The notes: generated by a model from the sequence alone, not told the origin. Counted from the first letter of the stretch, positions 41,261 to 53,286 are shown. The stretch is DNA of 64,000 nucleotides from Elusimicrobiaceae bacterium (GCA_017501565.1 JAFVWP010000101.1:1-64000), one strand, 5' to 3'. Program-made: numbers and translations.

Positions 41261-42508
41261 ATGTACCGCGAAATACAAAAACAAGACCCGGAAATTTTTA
41301 ATGCCATAACAGCGGAACTGAACCGCCAACGCAATAAATTGGAGCTGATTGCATCGGAAAATTTTACTTCTTTGGCGGTAATGCAAGCGCAAGGCTCTGT
41401 GCTTACCAACAAATATGCCGAAGGTTACCCCGCCAAACGCTATTACGGCGGCTGTGAAAATGTGGACGTAGTAGAAAATTTAGCCATAGAGCGGGCCAAA
41501 AAGATTTTCGGTGCTGAACACGCCAATGTGCAACCGCACTCCGGCGCACAGGCCAATATGGCGGTTTATTTTGCTTTATTACAACCCGGCGACACGATTT
41601 TGGGGCTGAATCTTGCTCATGGCGGGCATTTGACCCACGGACACCCGATGAATTTCTCGGGCAAACTTTACAACATTGTAGCCATGAACGTCCGCCAAGA
41701 CACCGAAGAAATAGATTACGACGAAGCCGCCCGCTTGGCACAAGAACACAAACCCAAACTTATTTTTGCGGGTGCGTCCAACTATTCCCGCGTATTTGAT
41801 TGGAAACGCTTGCGCGAAATTGCCGATTCTTGCGGGGCTTATTTAGCTTGTGATGTGGCCCACTATGCCGGGCTCATTGCCGCAGGAGAGTACCCAAACC
41901 CTGTCCCGTATGCCGATGTAGTAACTACCACCACGCACAAAACCTTGCGCGGGCCGCGCGGCGGGCTGATTTTGTGTAAAGAAAGTTTGGCAAAAGCTAT
42001 TAATTCTTCTGTCTTTCCGGGGGTGCAAGGGGGGCCTTTGATGCATGTTATCGCCGCTAAAGCCATTTGCTTTGGGGAAGCGTTAACCCCGCAGTTTAAA
42101 GCCTATCAACACCAGGTAGCGCTCAATGCCAAAGCCTTGGCAAAGGCTTTGCAAGAAAAAGGCTACCGCTTGGTGGCGGGCGGGACAGACAGCCATGTAA
42201 TGTGCTTGGATTTGCGCGCTAAGGGGATTACGGGTAAAGTAGCGGAAGCGGCCCTTGATAAAGCCGGCATTACCGCCAACAAAAACACCATTCCCTTTGA
42301 CCCCGAAAAGCCGTTTGTTACCAGCGGGTTGCGTATCGGTACTCCGGCAGTAACCACGCGCGGTATGAAAGAAGCGGATATGGCCAAAGTGGCCGATTTT
42401 ATTGACCGCGCCATTACTCATTATGATGATGAGCCCTATTTGGCACAAGTGGCCCAAGAAGTAGAAACCTTTTTACAAGCCTTTCCGCTCTATCCGAGTT
42501 TAGGGTAA
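41261..42508 (+). CDS. glyA: Serine hydroxymethyltransferase
   Basis: PLP enzyme that interconverts serine and glycine and supplies one-carbon units. The 415-residue protein has [10 protein letters not shown] near the start, [14 protein letters not shown], and [15 protein letters not shown] with the PLP-binding Lys (about 228). AAGGAG precedes the ATG. It is a single-gene unit ending in a terminator. Confidence 0.98.
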   Translation: MYREIQKQDPEIFNAITAELNRQRNKLELIASENFTSLAVMQAQGSVLTNKYAEGYPAKRYYGGCENVDVVENLAIERAKKIFGAEHANVQPHSGAQANMAVYFALLQPGDTILGLNLAHGGHLTHGHPMNFSGKLYNIVAMNVRQDTEEIDYDEAARLAQEHKPKLIFAGASNYSRVFDWKRLREIADSCGAYLACDVAHYAGLIAAGEYPNPVPYADVVTTTTHKTLRGPRGGLILCKESLAKAINSSVFPGVQGGPLMHVIAAKAICFGEALTPQFKAYQHQVALNAKALAKALQEKGYRLVAGGTDSHVMCLDLRAKGITGKVAEAALDKAGITANKNTIPFDPEKPFVTSGLRIGTPAVTTRGMKEADMAKVADFIDRAITHYDDEPYLAQVAQEVETFLQAFPLYPSLG

Positions 42509-42524
42509 ATAAAAATCTAAAAGT

Positions 42525-42557
42525 AAAAACCCCGCCCTTTTGAGCGGGGGTTTTTTA
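42525..42557. terminator. Terminator between glyA and the PEGA-like lipoprotein gene
   Basis: CCCCGC/GCGGGG hairpin with an 8-nt loop, six T on the plus strand and AAAAA on the other. It lies between convergent genes. Confidence 0.85.
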
Positions 42558-42929
42558 TTGTTCTACAGGTACAAGATCTATTGCCACATTTTGTCTATCA
42601 AGTGTTTTTGCTCCCGGGAAAAATAGACCAATAACAGGAAATATAAACAAAATAGTACCTACAATATCAAGGATCCCTGTAGTACTAATTTCATTGTCAA
42701 TAGAACTATATCCGGGATAATATCCTTTTGCCTTTACCATAATTTGAACATCTTTATTTCTTTTAGCACTAAATTCTGCATGATTTCCGCGACCAATTAA
42801 TTCTCCGTTTGCATAAATTTCCGCTGTAGGAGTAGCCGTCATCACCGTCACTCTTTGACGGGAACCTACAAACGCAGAACAACCTGTTAGGTAACTAATC
42901 ATTAAAAAAACTGCTAATAATTTCTTCAT
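42555..42929 (-). CDS. PEGA-like lipoprotein
   Basis: A 124-residue protein. The signal with lipobox YLTGC places the lipidated Cys at residue 17. The segment VTVMTATPTAEIYANGELIGRG is typical of PEGA-type surface domains. A hydrophobic stretch near the C-terminus (about 85-108, GILDIVGTILFIFPVIGLFFPG) may be a membrane span. Such proteins resemble the short CsgG/PEGA lipoproteins of many Gram-negatives; the function is unknown. It has its own extended -10 promoter and AGGAG. Confidence 0.78.
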   Translation of the reverse strand: MKKLLAVFLMISYLTGCSAFVGSRQRVTVMTATPTAEIYANGELIGRGNHAEFSAKRNKDVQIMVKAKGYYPGYSSIDNEISTTGILDIVGTILFIFPVIGLFFPGAKTLDRQNVAIDLVPVEQ

Positions 42930-42960
42930 TTTTTTCTCCTTTTAAAGTTTTCTAGCAATC

Positions 42961-42970
42961 ATTATAGCAA
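42961..42970 (-). promoter_or_regulatory. Extended -10 promoter of the PEGA-like lipoprotein gene
   Basis: TTGC followed by TATAAT (42961-42966) on the minus strand, about 30 nt before the ATG; no good -35 was found. Confidence 0.65.
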
Positions 42971-42977
42971 AACTCAT

Positions 42978-43049
42978 TTTGGAAAATGGTTGAGCGTATA
43001 AGCAACAAAACCCGATACTTTGCGTATCGGGTTTTGTGCGAAAATCTCA
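42978..43049 (-). repeat. 72-nt repeated terminator element, copy 2
   Basis: Matches 13734-13805 outside the loop of its hairpin. The hairpin AAAACCCGATAC/GTATCGGGTTTT differs from copy 1 by one compensating base pair (C-G for T-A). It ends the SPFH gene unit. Confidence 0.82.
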
Positions 43050-43076
43050 TCAACCGAAGAAGTCTTTAATAATCCG

Positions 43077-43886
43077 TTACTTCACCATCACAAACGGCAT
43101 ATCTCCACTGCCCATATAATGCGGCATTCTGCCGTCCCATTTTTCAATGGCTTTGAGTTGAGCTTCCACTTGGCGGAGTTTAATCAAATTGTCGGACACT
43201 ACTTCTCTTTGCAAGCGTAAGGATTTGGCTTCCGCTTCGGCTTGCAAGATTTTCTGTTCGGCTTCTTTTTTTACTTTTTCTACCAAGTTAGTGGCGCGTT
43301 TGGCTTCTTGCTCGGCAATTTGTTTTTCTTCTACCGCTTTCAAAAATTGCGGAGAAAACTCAAAATTGGTGATAGCAATATCAGACACGATAACTTCTTT
43401 TTCTTTCATTTTTTCTTTCAAGATTTGGTCCAATTCTTTGGCCACTTGCACACGCGCGGAAATCAAGCTGTCGGCAGAGTATTTGGCAATAACGGCTTTA
43501 GTCCATTCTTCCACCATCGGGCGCAAAATAGTGTTGGTATAGTCCGGGCCTAAATTGCGGTAAATGGAAATAATGGTATCGGGCATAATGCGGTGGTTGA
43601 TCGCCAAGCGAAGGCCAACGGTTTGTAAGTCTTTGGAAAAAGCTTCCGTATCAAAAGAATCCTTTTTGATACGAACGGAAAATTTTTCCACTTTATCAAT
43701 CAAAGGCAGTTTTAAGTGAAGCCCTTCGGTATAAGAGCCAACCAATTTACCAAAGCGCAACTTTACGGCCACACTGCCGGCAGGCACCGTGAAATAAGAG
43801 CCCAACGCCACTATCAAAATAAAAAAGATAATGACGGGAAATACTAATTTTTTTATGTCTAAGGGTTTAATGGTTACGTTTTTCAT
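43077..43886 (-). CDS. SPFH/prohibitin-family membrane protein
   Basis: A 269-residue protein. One N-terminal span (about 14-32) is followed by an SPFH domain (about 35-190, with VPAGSVAVKLRFGKLVGSYTEGLHLKLP). A long Lys/Glu/Ala-rich helix (about 190-250) probably forms a coiled coil. Such proteins build large membrane-bound rings and often act as scaffolds for proteases, for example HflK/HflC with FtsH. No partner gene is adjacent. It lies downstream of the atp operon after a weak terminator. Confidence 0.88.
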   Translation of the reverse strand: MKNVTIKPLDIKKLVFPVIIFFILIVALGSYFTVPAGSVAVKLRFGKLVGSYTEGLHLKLPLIDKVEKFSVRIKKDSFDTEAFSKDLQTVGLRLAINHRIMPDTIISIYRNLGPDYTNTILRPMVEEWTKAVIAKYSADSLISARVQVAKELDQILKEKMKEKEVIVSDIAITNFEFSPQFLKAVEEKQIAEQEAKRATNLVEKVKKEAEQKILQAEAEAKSLRLQREVVSDNLIKLRQVEAQLKAIEKWDGRMPHYMGSGDMPFVMVK

Positions 43887-43904
43887 ATTCGTTTCCTGTT
43901 CTGT

Positions 43905-43931
43905 ATTAAAAAGGCCGACAAAGCGGCCTTT
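43905..43931 (-). terminator. Weak terminator of the atp operon
   Basis: AAAGGCCG/CGGCCTTT hairpin with a 6-nt loop just past the atpC stop. The minus-strand T-run is short, so some read-through into the SPFH gene is possible. Confidence 0.6.
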
Positions 43932-43934
43932 AAA

Positions 43935-44348
43935 TTAACCTAAATGGCGTTTTTTCACTTTCATACGCGTCAAAGCCTGTTTGATTTCTATTTCGGCAAG
44001 CTCAAAATCAATATCGGCATCTTTCTTGGATAAAGATTCTTTGGCGCGTTTGATTTTTTGTTTTTCTTCTTCTTCGTCAATTTCGTCTGCCAGGCCGGCC
44101 CCTTCGGCGAAAACATTTACACTCTCATGCAAAATTTCCGCAAAACCGCCCAAAACGGCAAATTCTTCTTCCTTGCCGTCTTGTTTATAACGCAAAGAGC
44201 CATACCCTAGTTGCACAATCATCGGGATATGCCCCGGCAAAACACCCAATTCCCCTTCCAAAGCAGGCAAAGCGACAAAATCCACCGCCACTGCGTTGAG
44301 TAGCTGTTTTTGGGGGGTAATCAGGTTTAATTGCAATGTTTTGGCCAT
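43935..44348 (-). CDS. atpC: ATP synthase epsilon subunit
   Basis: Central-stalk subunit that regulates F1. The 137-residue protein has the N-terminal beta-sandwich (LITPQKQLLNAVAVDFVALPALEGELGVLPGH) and a charged helical C-terminus, here longer in Lys and Glu than usual. It follows atpD after 2 nt and ends the operon. Confidence 0.93.
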   Translation of the reverse strand: MAKTLQLNLITPQKQLLNAVAVDFVALPALEGELGVLPGHIPMIVQLGYGSLRYKQDGKEEEFAVLGGFAEILHESVNVFAEGAGLADEIDEEEEKQKIKRAKESLSKKDADIDFELAEIEIKQALTRMKVKKRHLG

Positions 44349-44350
44349 AA

Positions 44351-46700
<2,350 letters not shown>

Positions 46701-46709
46701 AAAAAGTCC

Positions 46710-47639
46710 TTATTTATTCTTACCTTCTAAAATGCTCACATAATCGGCAATGGCCGTTTCTAACGTGAAATCAGGCGTATAACCGGTTTTTTCTTTTGCC
46801 AAGCTCATGTCCGCTTCGGTTTTGTTTTGGAAGAACGGATACGGATTGTCAATGTATTCCGGCTCTAAATTTGTGCCCAACTCATGGTTTAAGCATTTGA
46901 TAATATCGTTATAGCTGCGCGCAATACCGGTGGCGGCGTTCAACACACAGGTTTCTTTGCCGTTCTGCAAAGCGCACAAATTGGCTTTTACAATATCTTT
47001 TACATACACAAAATCGCGCAATTGTTCGCCGTGTTTAAATACACGCGGGCGTTGGCCGGCTTTCATTTGTTTATAAAGCTGATAAATCATGCTGGCCATT
47101 TTGCCTTTGTATTCTTCCCCGGGACCAAAGACATTAAAATAGCGCAAACCGATAATTTTCATATCTTGGTGGTCGCGGGAAAATTTATGGGCCAAATTAT
47201 CGTCAATCACTTTAGAAAAACCATACACATTTTCCGGGTGGGTGGGTTGGCTTTCTTTCATCGGCACTGCGCCGTTGCCGTAGGTGGCGGCGGAAGAAGC
47301 ATAAATCACTTTCGGAATTTCGTTTTCGGCCGCATAATTGAGCAAATTGCGGAAAGCTTCCACGTTTTGCTCCATCATTTGTTTTTGGTCCATAACGGTA
47401 GTGTCGGTAATGGCGGCTTCATGGAAAATAGCATCAAAATAATCGTTTTCCGGCAAATATTCAAATAAATCAGCCGCGATAACATCACCTTTAAAGCCGA
47501 TTAAATTTTTGAAATGGCCGTTTTTGGTAAAATCGTCAATAATGGTAACTTCATGCCCTTGCGCTTCCAAGGTTTTGGCAATATTGCTACCGATAAAACC
47601 CGCACCGCCGGTAACTAAATATTTTTTCTTATTTTCCAT
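46710..47639 (-). CDS. hldD: ADP-L-glycero-D-manno-heptose 6-epimerase-like protein
   Basis: Extended short-chain dehydrogenase of 309 residues. VTGGAGFIGSNIA (9-21) binds NADP, and SSAATYG and YGFSK hold the catalytic Ser/Tyr/Lys. The C-terminal half (QLRDFVYVKDIVKANLCAL) is typical of RfaD/HldD, which makes the heptose of the lipopolysaccharide core. Another sugar-nucleotide epimerase is less likely. It lies between atpA (8 nt) and atpG (9 nt) in the same direction with AGGAG, so it must be transcribed with the ATP synthase. Base composition looks like its neighbours. Confidence 0.9.
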   Translation of the reverse strand: MENKKKYLVTGGAGFIGSNIAKTLEAQGHEVTIIDDFTKNGHFKNLIGFKGDVIAADLFEYLPENDYFDAIFHEAAITDTTVMDQKQMMEQNVEAFRNLLNYAAENEIPKVIYASSAATYGNGAVPMKESQPTHPENVYGFSKVIDDNLAHKFSRDHQDMKIIGLRYFNVFGPGEEYKGKMASMIYQLYKQMKAGQRPRVFKHGEQLRDFVYVKDIVKANLCALQNGKETCVLNAATGIARSYNDIIKCLNHELGTNLEPEYIDNPYPFFQNKTEADMSLAKEKTGYTPDFTLETAIADYVSILEGKNK

Positions 47640-47647
47640 AAATTCTC

Positions 47648-49174
47648 CTATTTTTCACTCTTAAAGATACCCTTAAACTCCGTTAAGGCCGTATCCATTT
47701 TTTGCTTCAATTCGTCGGACAATTCCGCCGCGCTATCCAATTCTTGCGTTAAATCTTTTTTAGCGGTTGCCGCCCAAGCCAAGAGTTGTTTTTCGTAATC
47801 GCGCACTTGGCTGACTTCCACCTCATCGGTAAATCCGTTCACACCGGCATATAAAACCAATACTTCCTGCCACAGGCTCATCGGTTGGTATTGGTCTTGT
47901 TTCAAAAGTTCGCTCATGCGTTTACCGCGGGCAATTTGACGTTGGGATTCTTTGTCAAGCTCCGAGCCGAATTGGGCAAAGCCTTCCAATTCCTGATATT
48001 GGGACATATCTACACGCAAAGTACCGGCTACCTTGCGCATCGTTTTGCGTTGGGCAGAGCCGCCCACACGAGAAACGGATAACCCCACGTTAATAGCGGG
48101 TTTTACACCGCTTAAGAACAAACTGCTTTCCAAATAAATCTGTCCGTCCGTAATGGAAATAACGTTGGTAGGAATATAGGCAGACACGTCGTTGGCTTGC
48201 GTTTCAATAATCGGCAAAGCGGTCAAAGAGCCGCCGCCGTTTTCTTTGGAAAGTTTGCACGCGCGCTCCAACAAGCGGGAATGCAAATAAAATACGTCAC
48301 CGGGATAAACTTCACGCCCGGGGGGACGGCGCAACAACAAAGACATCTGGCGATAGGCTTGGGCGTGTTTGGATAAGTCATCATACACAATCAGCACGTC
48401 TTTGCCTTTCCACATAAAATATTCGCCGATGGCGCAACCGGCATACGGCGCAATATAAAGCATAGAGGCCGGATCTGCCGCCGTAGCAGCTACCACGGTG
48501 GTATATTCCATCGCACCGAAATCCGTCAACGTTTGCACTACTTGGGCCACGGTGCTGTTTTTCTGTCCGATAGCTACATAAATACATAAGCAACGTTGGT
48601 CCTGCGGCAAATTCTTTTGGTTGATAATCGCGTCAATGGCAATAGCGGTTTTGCCGGTTTGGCGGTCCCCGATGATTAATTCACGTTGCCCTTTACCGAT
48701 AGGCACCAAGGCGTCAATGGCTTTTAAACCGGTTTGTAAAGGTTGTTTGACAGGCTGTCTTTCCACAATACCGGGAGCGACAATATCCATCGGCATTACT
48801 TTATCGGTTTTAATTTCCCCTTTGCCGTCTAACGGGCGACCAAGCGGGTCCACTACGCGTCCGATAATATCTTCGCCCACCGGAATATTGATTACTTCGC
48901 CGGTCCGTTTCACAATGCCGCCTTCGTGCACCAAATCGTCTGCACCCATCAATACACAACCGACATTGTCATACTCTAAGTTCATAGCCATACCTTTGAC
49001 GCCATTGCCAAAGTCCACCAACTCAGAGGCTTTTACCTGGTTTAAACCATACACGCGGGCAATGCCGTCGCCTACTTGTATGACAGATCCCACTTCGCTC
49101 AAGTCTGCCTTCGTGTCAAACTTTTCAATTTTATTTTTGATAATATTGGTAATTTCTTCGGGTCTTATTGCCAT
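47648..49174 (-). CDS. atpA: ATP synthase alpha subunit
   Basis: Non-catalytic nucleotide-binding F1 subunit of 508 residues. It has [15 protein letters not shown] (Walker A, about 170-184), [26 protein letters not shown] and the [17 protein letters not shown] signature. It follows atpH after 11 nt. The conserved order of atp genes is broken on its 3' side by hldD. Confidence 0.97.
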   Translation of the reverse strand: MAIRPEEITNIIKNKIEKFDTKADLSEVGSVIQVGDGIARVYGLNQVKASELVDFGNGVKGMAMNLEYDNVGCVLMGADDLVHEGGIVKRTGEVINIPVGEDIIGRVVDPLGRPLDGKGEIKTDKVMPMDIVAPGIVERQPVKQPLQTGLKAIDALVPIGKGQRELIIGDRQTGKTAIAIDAIINQKNLPQDQRCLCIYVAIGQKNSTVAQVVQTLTDFGAMEYTTVVAATAADPASMLYIAPYAGCAIGEYFMWKGKDVLIVYDDLSKHAQAYRQMSLLLRRPPGREVYPGDVFYLHSRLLERACKLSKENGGGSLTALPIIETQANDVSAYIPTNVISITDGQIYLESSLFLSGVKPAINVGLSVSRVGGSAQRKTMRKVAGTLRVDMSQYQELEGFAQFGSELDKESQRQIARGKRMSELLKQDQYQPMSLWQEVLVLYAGVNGFTDEVEVSQVRDYEKQLLAWAATAKKDLTQELDSAAELSDELKQKMDTALTEFKGIFKSEK

Positions 49175-49185
49175 ATTTGCACCAT

Positions 49186-49713
49186 TTATTTGGTTAATTC
49201 TTCCCGTAATTTTTCAAATCTTCTTTTTAAGGTGCCGTCTATTAATACGTCACCCATCTGCGCGCGGACTCCGCCTAACAAAGCGGGGTCCACTTCATAC
49301 TCGGCTTGCGCCTGTAACCCGCTAAAACGGCTCAAAGCCGTTTGCACGCGCTGTTTTTGTTCTTCCGTCAAGGCAAAGGCGGTTTGCACTTTTGCATGCA
49401 CGATGCCTTGTCTTTGGTCCAGCAAAGCGCCCGCTTCTTGCACACAGGCGGGCAACAGATAATACCGCTTGGCTTGCAACAGCACACAAATAAACCCTTT
49501 TACGGCGGGGTCATCTTGAAAAAGATCTTCTACAAAAGCGGTCTTTTGCACAGAGGGCACCGCCGGATCTGCCATAAAGCGACGGGCTTGTTGCAACGCT
49601 TTTTCCGCCGCACACAAAGCAACAAAATGCTCTTGGGCTTGCAAAGCATTTTGACTCAAGGCGTCAAACGCGCGGGCATATCGTTGGGCTAAAATACGAT
49701 CTGTACTTTTCAT
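49186..49713 (-). CDS. atpH: ATP synthase delta subunit
   Basis: Peripheral-stalk subunit joining F1 to the b subunits. The 175-residue protein with start [19 protein letters not shown] has the family C-terminus [36 protein letters not shown] chose the ATG at 49713, 7 nt after atpF; the longer frame lies within atpF. Confidence 0.93.
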   Translation of the reverse strand: MKSTDRILAQRYARAFDALSQNALQAQEHFVALCAAEKALQQARRFMADPAVPSVQKTAFVEDLFQDDPAVKGFICVLLQAKRYYLLPACVQEAGALLDQRQGIVHAKVQTAFALTEEQKQRVQTALSRFSGLQAQAEYEVDPALLGGVRAQMGDVLIDGTLKRRFEKLREELTK

Positions 49714-49720
49714 GCTGATC

Positions 49721-50230
49721 TTAAGCGCGGGCTTGGCCCGATTCTTGCACCTGTTGCAACACGGCATCTACCACTCGGGTAGCGGCTTGTTGGTCTATTT
49801 GTTGTTGCGTTATTTTGGCCGCAGCCAACAAAGCCGTGCTCACCACTTGGGCGCGCACATCACTAAGGGCTTTGTTTTTTTCCGCTTCAATTTGCACTTT
49901 GGCTTGAGCAATCAAATGCTCTGCCTGTCTTTGGGTTTCTGCCAAAATTTGCTCTTTCTGGGCATTACCCAAGGCTACCGCTTCTTGTACTTTTTGGGCA
50001 GCTTGGGAAGCGATGTCTTGCAATTTAGCGTCCAAATCCGCCTTGATTTGTTGTGCTTCTTGGCGGGCTTGGGCGGCGGCGGCTTTGTCTTCTGCTATTT
50101 GCTTTTCACGTTTTTCAAGCGCGCCGATCAGGCCTTTCCACGCAAATTTGTGCAAAAGCCACACCAGCAGCAGAAAGTTGACAATCGTCAACGCCATAAC
50201 CCCAAAATCGGGATTTAACAGATTCTCCAT
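49721..50230 (-). CDS. atpF: ATP synthase b subunit
   Basis: Peripheral-stalk subunit with one N-terminal membrane span (about 8-26, FGVMALTIVNFLLLVWLLHKFAW) and a long Ala/Gln/Glu-rich coiled coil reaching up to F1. At 169 residues it is of normal size. Only one b gene is present, so it probably forms a homodimer. It lies between atpE and atpH. Confidence 0.94.
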   Translation of the reverse strand: MENLLNPDFGVMALTIVNFLLLVWLLHKFAWKGLIGALEKREKQIAEDKAAAAQARQEAQQIKADLDAKLQDIASQAAQKVQEAVALGNAQKEQILAETQRQAEHLIAQAKVQIEAEKNKALSDVRAQVVSTALLAAAKITQQQIDQQAATRVVDAVLQQVQESGQARA

Positions 50231-50251
50231 GTTTCCTCTTGCGGTGGAAAA

Positions 50252-50479
50252 TTACATGACCATGGTCAATAAACAAATAACCAGACCCAACATAGCGGCA
50301 CCTTCTAACAAGGCGGCAATGATGATCATGGTTGTGCGGATGGCGTTGGCGGCTTCCGGTTGGCGGGCCGTACCTTCCAAGGCGGCATTACCAATTTTTC
50401 CTAAGCCCAAAGCGGCTCCGATAACAGTCAATCCCGCGCCAATACCGGCAGCGATGAATTTAAGTGCGGCGAGTTCCAT
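50252..50479 (-). CDS. atpE: ATP synthase c subunit
   Basis: Rotor-ring proteolipid of 75 residues: two hydrophobic helices joined by ARQPEA. The ion-binding carboxylate is the Glu in ALLEGAAMLG. The residues next to it (GAA) and the absence of a Gln in helix 1 lack the Na+ ligands of Na+-type rings, so a proton-type ring is likely (inference). Confidence 0.95.
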   Translation of the reverse strand: MELAALKFIAAGIGAGLTVIGAALGLGKIGNAALEGTARQPEAANAIRTTMIIIAALLEGAAMLGLVICLLTMVM

Positions 50480-50519
50480 TTTTTCTCTCCTTTTGCGGGT
50501 ATATCCCGCTGATTTAAAA

Positions 50520-51281
50520 TTAGTGCGAATGTACCACTAAGCCCACATAAATAGACGTAAGCAACGTAAATACATAAGCCTGTAAAAATGCGACTAACAA
50601 CTCTAAAAACGTCATAAAAATTTCCAGCCCCATCGCCGGGAAAGCCGCCCCGACGCCGGCTATTTTACTCATCTGACCGATAATAAAAATGATAAGCAGT
50701 AAGCTCAGCAATACCATGTGCCCCGAAAGCATATTGGCAAACAAACGAATAGCCAACACACAAACACGAATCAGCAAGCTGATCACTTCCAACGGAAACA
50801 TCAAAGGAATCAGCCACCAGGGCGTACCACCCGGCACAAAACTTTTGATAAAACCCCAAAATCCATGCGCTTGTATGCCGGCATAAACAATCAACCCGCC
50901 GGAACACAAAGCCAAACCGCCTGTAACGGAAATATTGGAAGTAATGGTTTTCATTTGGGGAATAAGGCCGGCCAAATTGGAAAACAAAATAAACAGAAAC
51001 AAGGTGCAGAAATACGGCAGAAAAGCGACGCCTTCTTTACCGATACCGGGGATTACAATGCCGTCGCGCATGAAAGAAACATATTCTTCCCCGATTGTGT
51101 TCATCAAACGGGCAAAAAGGCTTTTGCCTTTCATGGACAGAAGCATCGCCACCGCCAGCAAAACAATACTGATGCCCAACATGGTCAGTGTATGTGCGGT
51201 AACGGGCAGGTGAAACCCGCCGAGCATTACCCCAAAATCGTGGTCCAAAATATGATGCGCTATGGTATGAGAAACGTCCAT
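50520..51281 (-). CDS. atpB: ATP synthase a subunit
   Basis: Membrane subunit forming the ion half-channels with the c ring. The 253-residue protein has five to six spans. Helix 4/5 contains RLFANMLSGHMVL with the essential Arg, and the C-terminus VAFLQAYVFTLLTSIYVGL is typical. It lies between the AtpI/AtpZ-like gene (1-nt gap) and atpE. Confidence 0.96.
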   Translation of the reverse strand: MDVSHTIAHHILDHDFGVMLGGFHLPVTAHTLTMLGISIVLLAVAMLLSMKGKSLFARLMNTIGEEYVSFMRDGIVIPGIGKEGVAFLPYFCTLFLFILFSNLAGLIPQMKTITSNISVTGGLALCSGGLIVYAGIQAHGFWGFIKSFVPGGTPWWLIPLMFPLEVISLLIRVCVLAIRLFANMLSGHMVLLSLLLIIFIIGQMSKIAGVGAAFPAMGLEIFMTFLELLVAFLQAYVFTLLTSIYVGLVVHSH

Positions 51282-51282
51282 T

Positions 51283-51558
51283 TTATTTCTGTTCCTTATT
51301 TTTTTCTTCTTGGCTTAAACGGCGCGACTCTTTAATCAAAATATACATACCCAAGGCAAAGCCGCAAAAGACCCCGCTGACCATGCCCCACGGAGCGGAA
51401 GAAAATCTTGTATCTATCCAAAATCCGCCGCCCACCCCCAACGCCACTGCTACGGCAAACTCTAAACCGAGTGTGGTAATCACCAAATGGTCTTGGGGAG
51501 AAAAGGGCCCCAGCCGTATCGGCCGTTTTTCTTTCGGAAAGTCTTTTTTCTTTGTCAT
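51283..51558 (-). CDS. AtpI/AtpZ-like protein
   Basis: A 91-residue protein with two membrane spans (about 28-48 and 55-77) and charged ends. Its position as the first gene of the atp operon, 1 nt before atpB, fits the AtpI/AtpZ group. Members of that group help assemble the c ring or carry Mg/Ca (established for some). FWIDTRFSSAPWGMVSGVFCGFALGMYILI resembles AtpZ-type sequences. Confidence 0.85.
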   Translation of the reverse strand: MTKKKDFPKEKRPIRLGPFSPQDHLVITTLGLEFAVAVALGVGGGFWIDTRFSSAPWGMVSGVFCGFALGMYILIKESRRLSQEEKNKEQK

Positions 51559-51655
51559 ATTAATAAAACTTTACGTCTTTAAAAAGCAGACTTCCCTCTT
51601 TTATATTGTATTAAATCCGTACAAAAACTTCATCAAAATTTTACGAAAATTATCG

Positions 51656-51688
51656 TCAAAAAACCCGCACGTTTTGATACGGGCGGGT
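51656..51688 (-). terminator. Terminator of the GH13 gene
   Basis: AACCCGC/GCGGGTT hairpin with a T-run on the minus strand, 14 nt past the stop codon. It separates this gene from the atp operon. Confidence 0.75.
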
Positions 51689-51701
51689 TGTCCGGCATAA
51701 A

Positions 51702-53165
51702 TTATATTTCGTACGTGAAAATCTTGCTTTCAAAGGGTTTGAGTTCCACTTCAAAACCTTTTTGTTGCATATCAGGTGTAAAAAGATGTTGCACTCCGGA
51801 AAATTCTTCTTTCAAAAATTTCCCATCGCCTTGGGCGGGTTTCAATTTCAAAAAGCCTTTGGCATCGGCCGGGCTGTAATTAATCAAAATAGTAAAAGCC
51901 GTATTCATTTGTTTCCACGTCCAACACAAAATATGACGGAAAGAATCATCATCTTCCCCCACCGCGCTTACAGGAGTCAAGGACCATTGTCCGCCATGAA
52001 AAGCCGGTTGGGAAGCAATATGCATCAGTTTGGCATAATAATTGCGGATTTCATCATCAATGGGGAAAAAGTCTTTAACGTATTGAATCGGCAAGCGCGC
52101 GGGGCGGCCTAACATTTGGAACAAATAAATCATACGCGCACCGGGCAAAGTGGCAATAATCGTGCTGGCGGCTAAAGATTTTTCACGTCCGAAAGCCTTT
52201 AAAGCTTCTTCTTCATCATGATTGGACGTAAAGCGGATAGAGCGCATTTGAAATAAATGTTCTGCTCCTAAATGGCCTTTGATGTCTTCGGAATTAGAAA
52301 AACGGAGCCGGTCATAAAGCACTTTATCATATGTATAATCAAAGCCCATTTCTTGTATTTCCCATTCCAAACCCCAATACACTTCGGCAATAAACGTAAA
52401 ATCAGGATATTTTCCGCGCACCAAAGATAAGGCTTCCGTCCAAAATTCCGTCCGGGGCAATTCCCCGCCGATAAACTCCCACCAGGTATCTCGGTGAACT
52501 TTGTTTAAAGAGAGCATCGCCATATCGCAACGGACGCCGTCGCACATATCGGCCACTTTCAGCAAATTGTGCAATACAAAATCTCTGGTTTTTGGATTAA
52601 AATAATTTAATTGGGCCGTATCGGTCCAAGGGGCAAAATACGGGTCGCGCCCATGGGCTACCCAGGTGCCGTTTGCATTTTGGAAAAACCAATCTTTATG
52701 AGCGTGCGGAATTTGGGTGCCGGTATTGATGTATAAATCCGGGTCCGAAGTAACAAAAGGGCAATCTATGGCTGTATGGTTGCTGACAAAATCTAAAAAT
52801 AAGGCCATGCCCATCGCATTTAATTTTTCACGCAAAGCCTTTAGGCTTTCATCACCGCCCAAATCTTCCGCAGTTTCATAGGCATATACCGCATACGGAG
52901 ACGCAATAATGTCTTCCGTAGAAAAATTCGGCTCTACGCGGCGGATTTCCGCTTGAATATCGGGGTGTTGGCGGGCAATTTCTCCGGCTTTGGGGCTTTG
53001 TTTCCACACGCCCATCAACCAAATAGCATCAAAGCCTCTTTCTTTGAACGTTTGCCAATATTCTTCGGGAATTTCATGCAAAGCAAACCGCCGCCCATGG
53101 CGTTGCTGTAAACGGGCCAACCATGCGCGGATATTAATTTCTAAAATGTGCGGATTTGTTCTCAT
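51702..53165 (-). CDS. Alpha-amylase family glycosidase (GH13)
   Basis: A 487-residue GH13 protein. Region I (LFLDFVSNHTA), the nucleophile Asp in DGVRCDMAML, the acid/base Glu in FIAEVYWG and the third Asp in FTSNHDEEEA are visible. No signal peptide is found, so it probably acts on cytoplasmic alpha-glucans or maltodextrins; the substrate is not clear from sequence. I prefer the ATG at 53165, with GGGGGA upstream, over the TTG one codon earlier. It is a single-gene unit. Confidence 0.9.
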   Translation of the reverse strand: MRTNPHILEINIRAWLARLQQRHGRRFALHEIPEEYWQTFKERGFDAIWLMGVWKQSPKAGEIARQHPDIQAEIRRVEPNFSTEDIIASPYAVYAYETAEDLGGDESLKALREKLNAMGMALFLDFVSNHTAIDCPFVTSDPDLYINTGTQIPHAHKDWFFQNANGTWVAHGRDPYFAPWTDTAQLNYFNPKTRDFVLHNLLKVADMCDGVRCDMAMLSLNKVHRDTWWEFIGGELPRTEFWTEALSLVRGKYPDFTFIAEVYWGLEWEIQEMGFDYTYDKVLYDRLRFSNSEDIKGHLGAEHLFQMRSIRFTSNHDEEEALKAFGREKSLAASTIIATLPGARMIYLFQMLGRPARLPIQYVKDFFPIDDEIRNYYAKLMHIASQPAFHGGQWSLTPVSAVGEDDDSFRHILCWTWKQMNTAFTILINYSPADAKGFLKLKPAQGDGKFLKEEFSGVQHLFTPDMQQKGFEVELKPFESKIFTYEI

Positions 53166-53250
53166 CAAAATTCCCCCAGATACTTTATACCACTTTACAA
53201 CGGCTTTGTAAAGCTCTTTTATTAGTTATTTCTTCTTCTGAAAAATCAAC

Positions 53251-53286
53251 AAAAAATCCCTGCTTTTTCAGGCAGGGAATTTTTTT
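53251..53286 (-). terminator. Terminator of the first HExxH exported protein gene
   Basis: CCCTGC/GCAGGG hairpin flanked by A/T runs. On the minus strand ATTTTTTG follows. It overlaps the stop codon of the gene. Confidence 0.82.
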
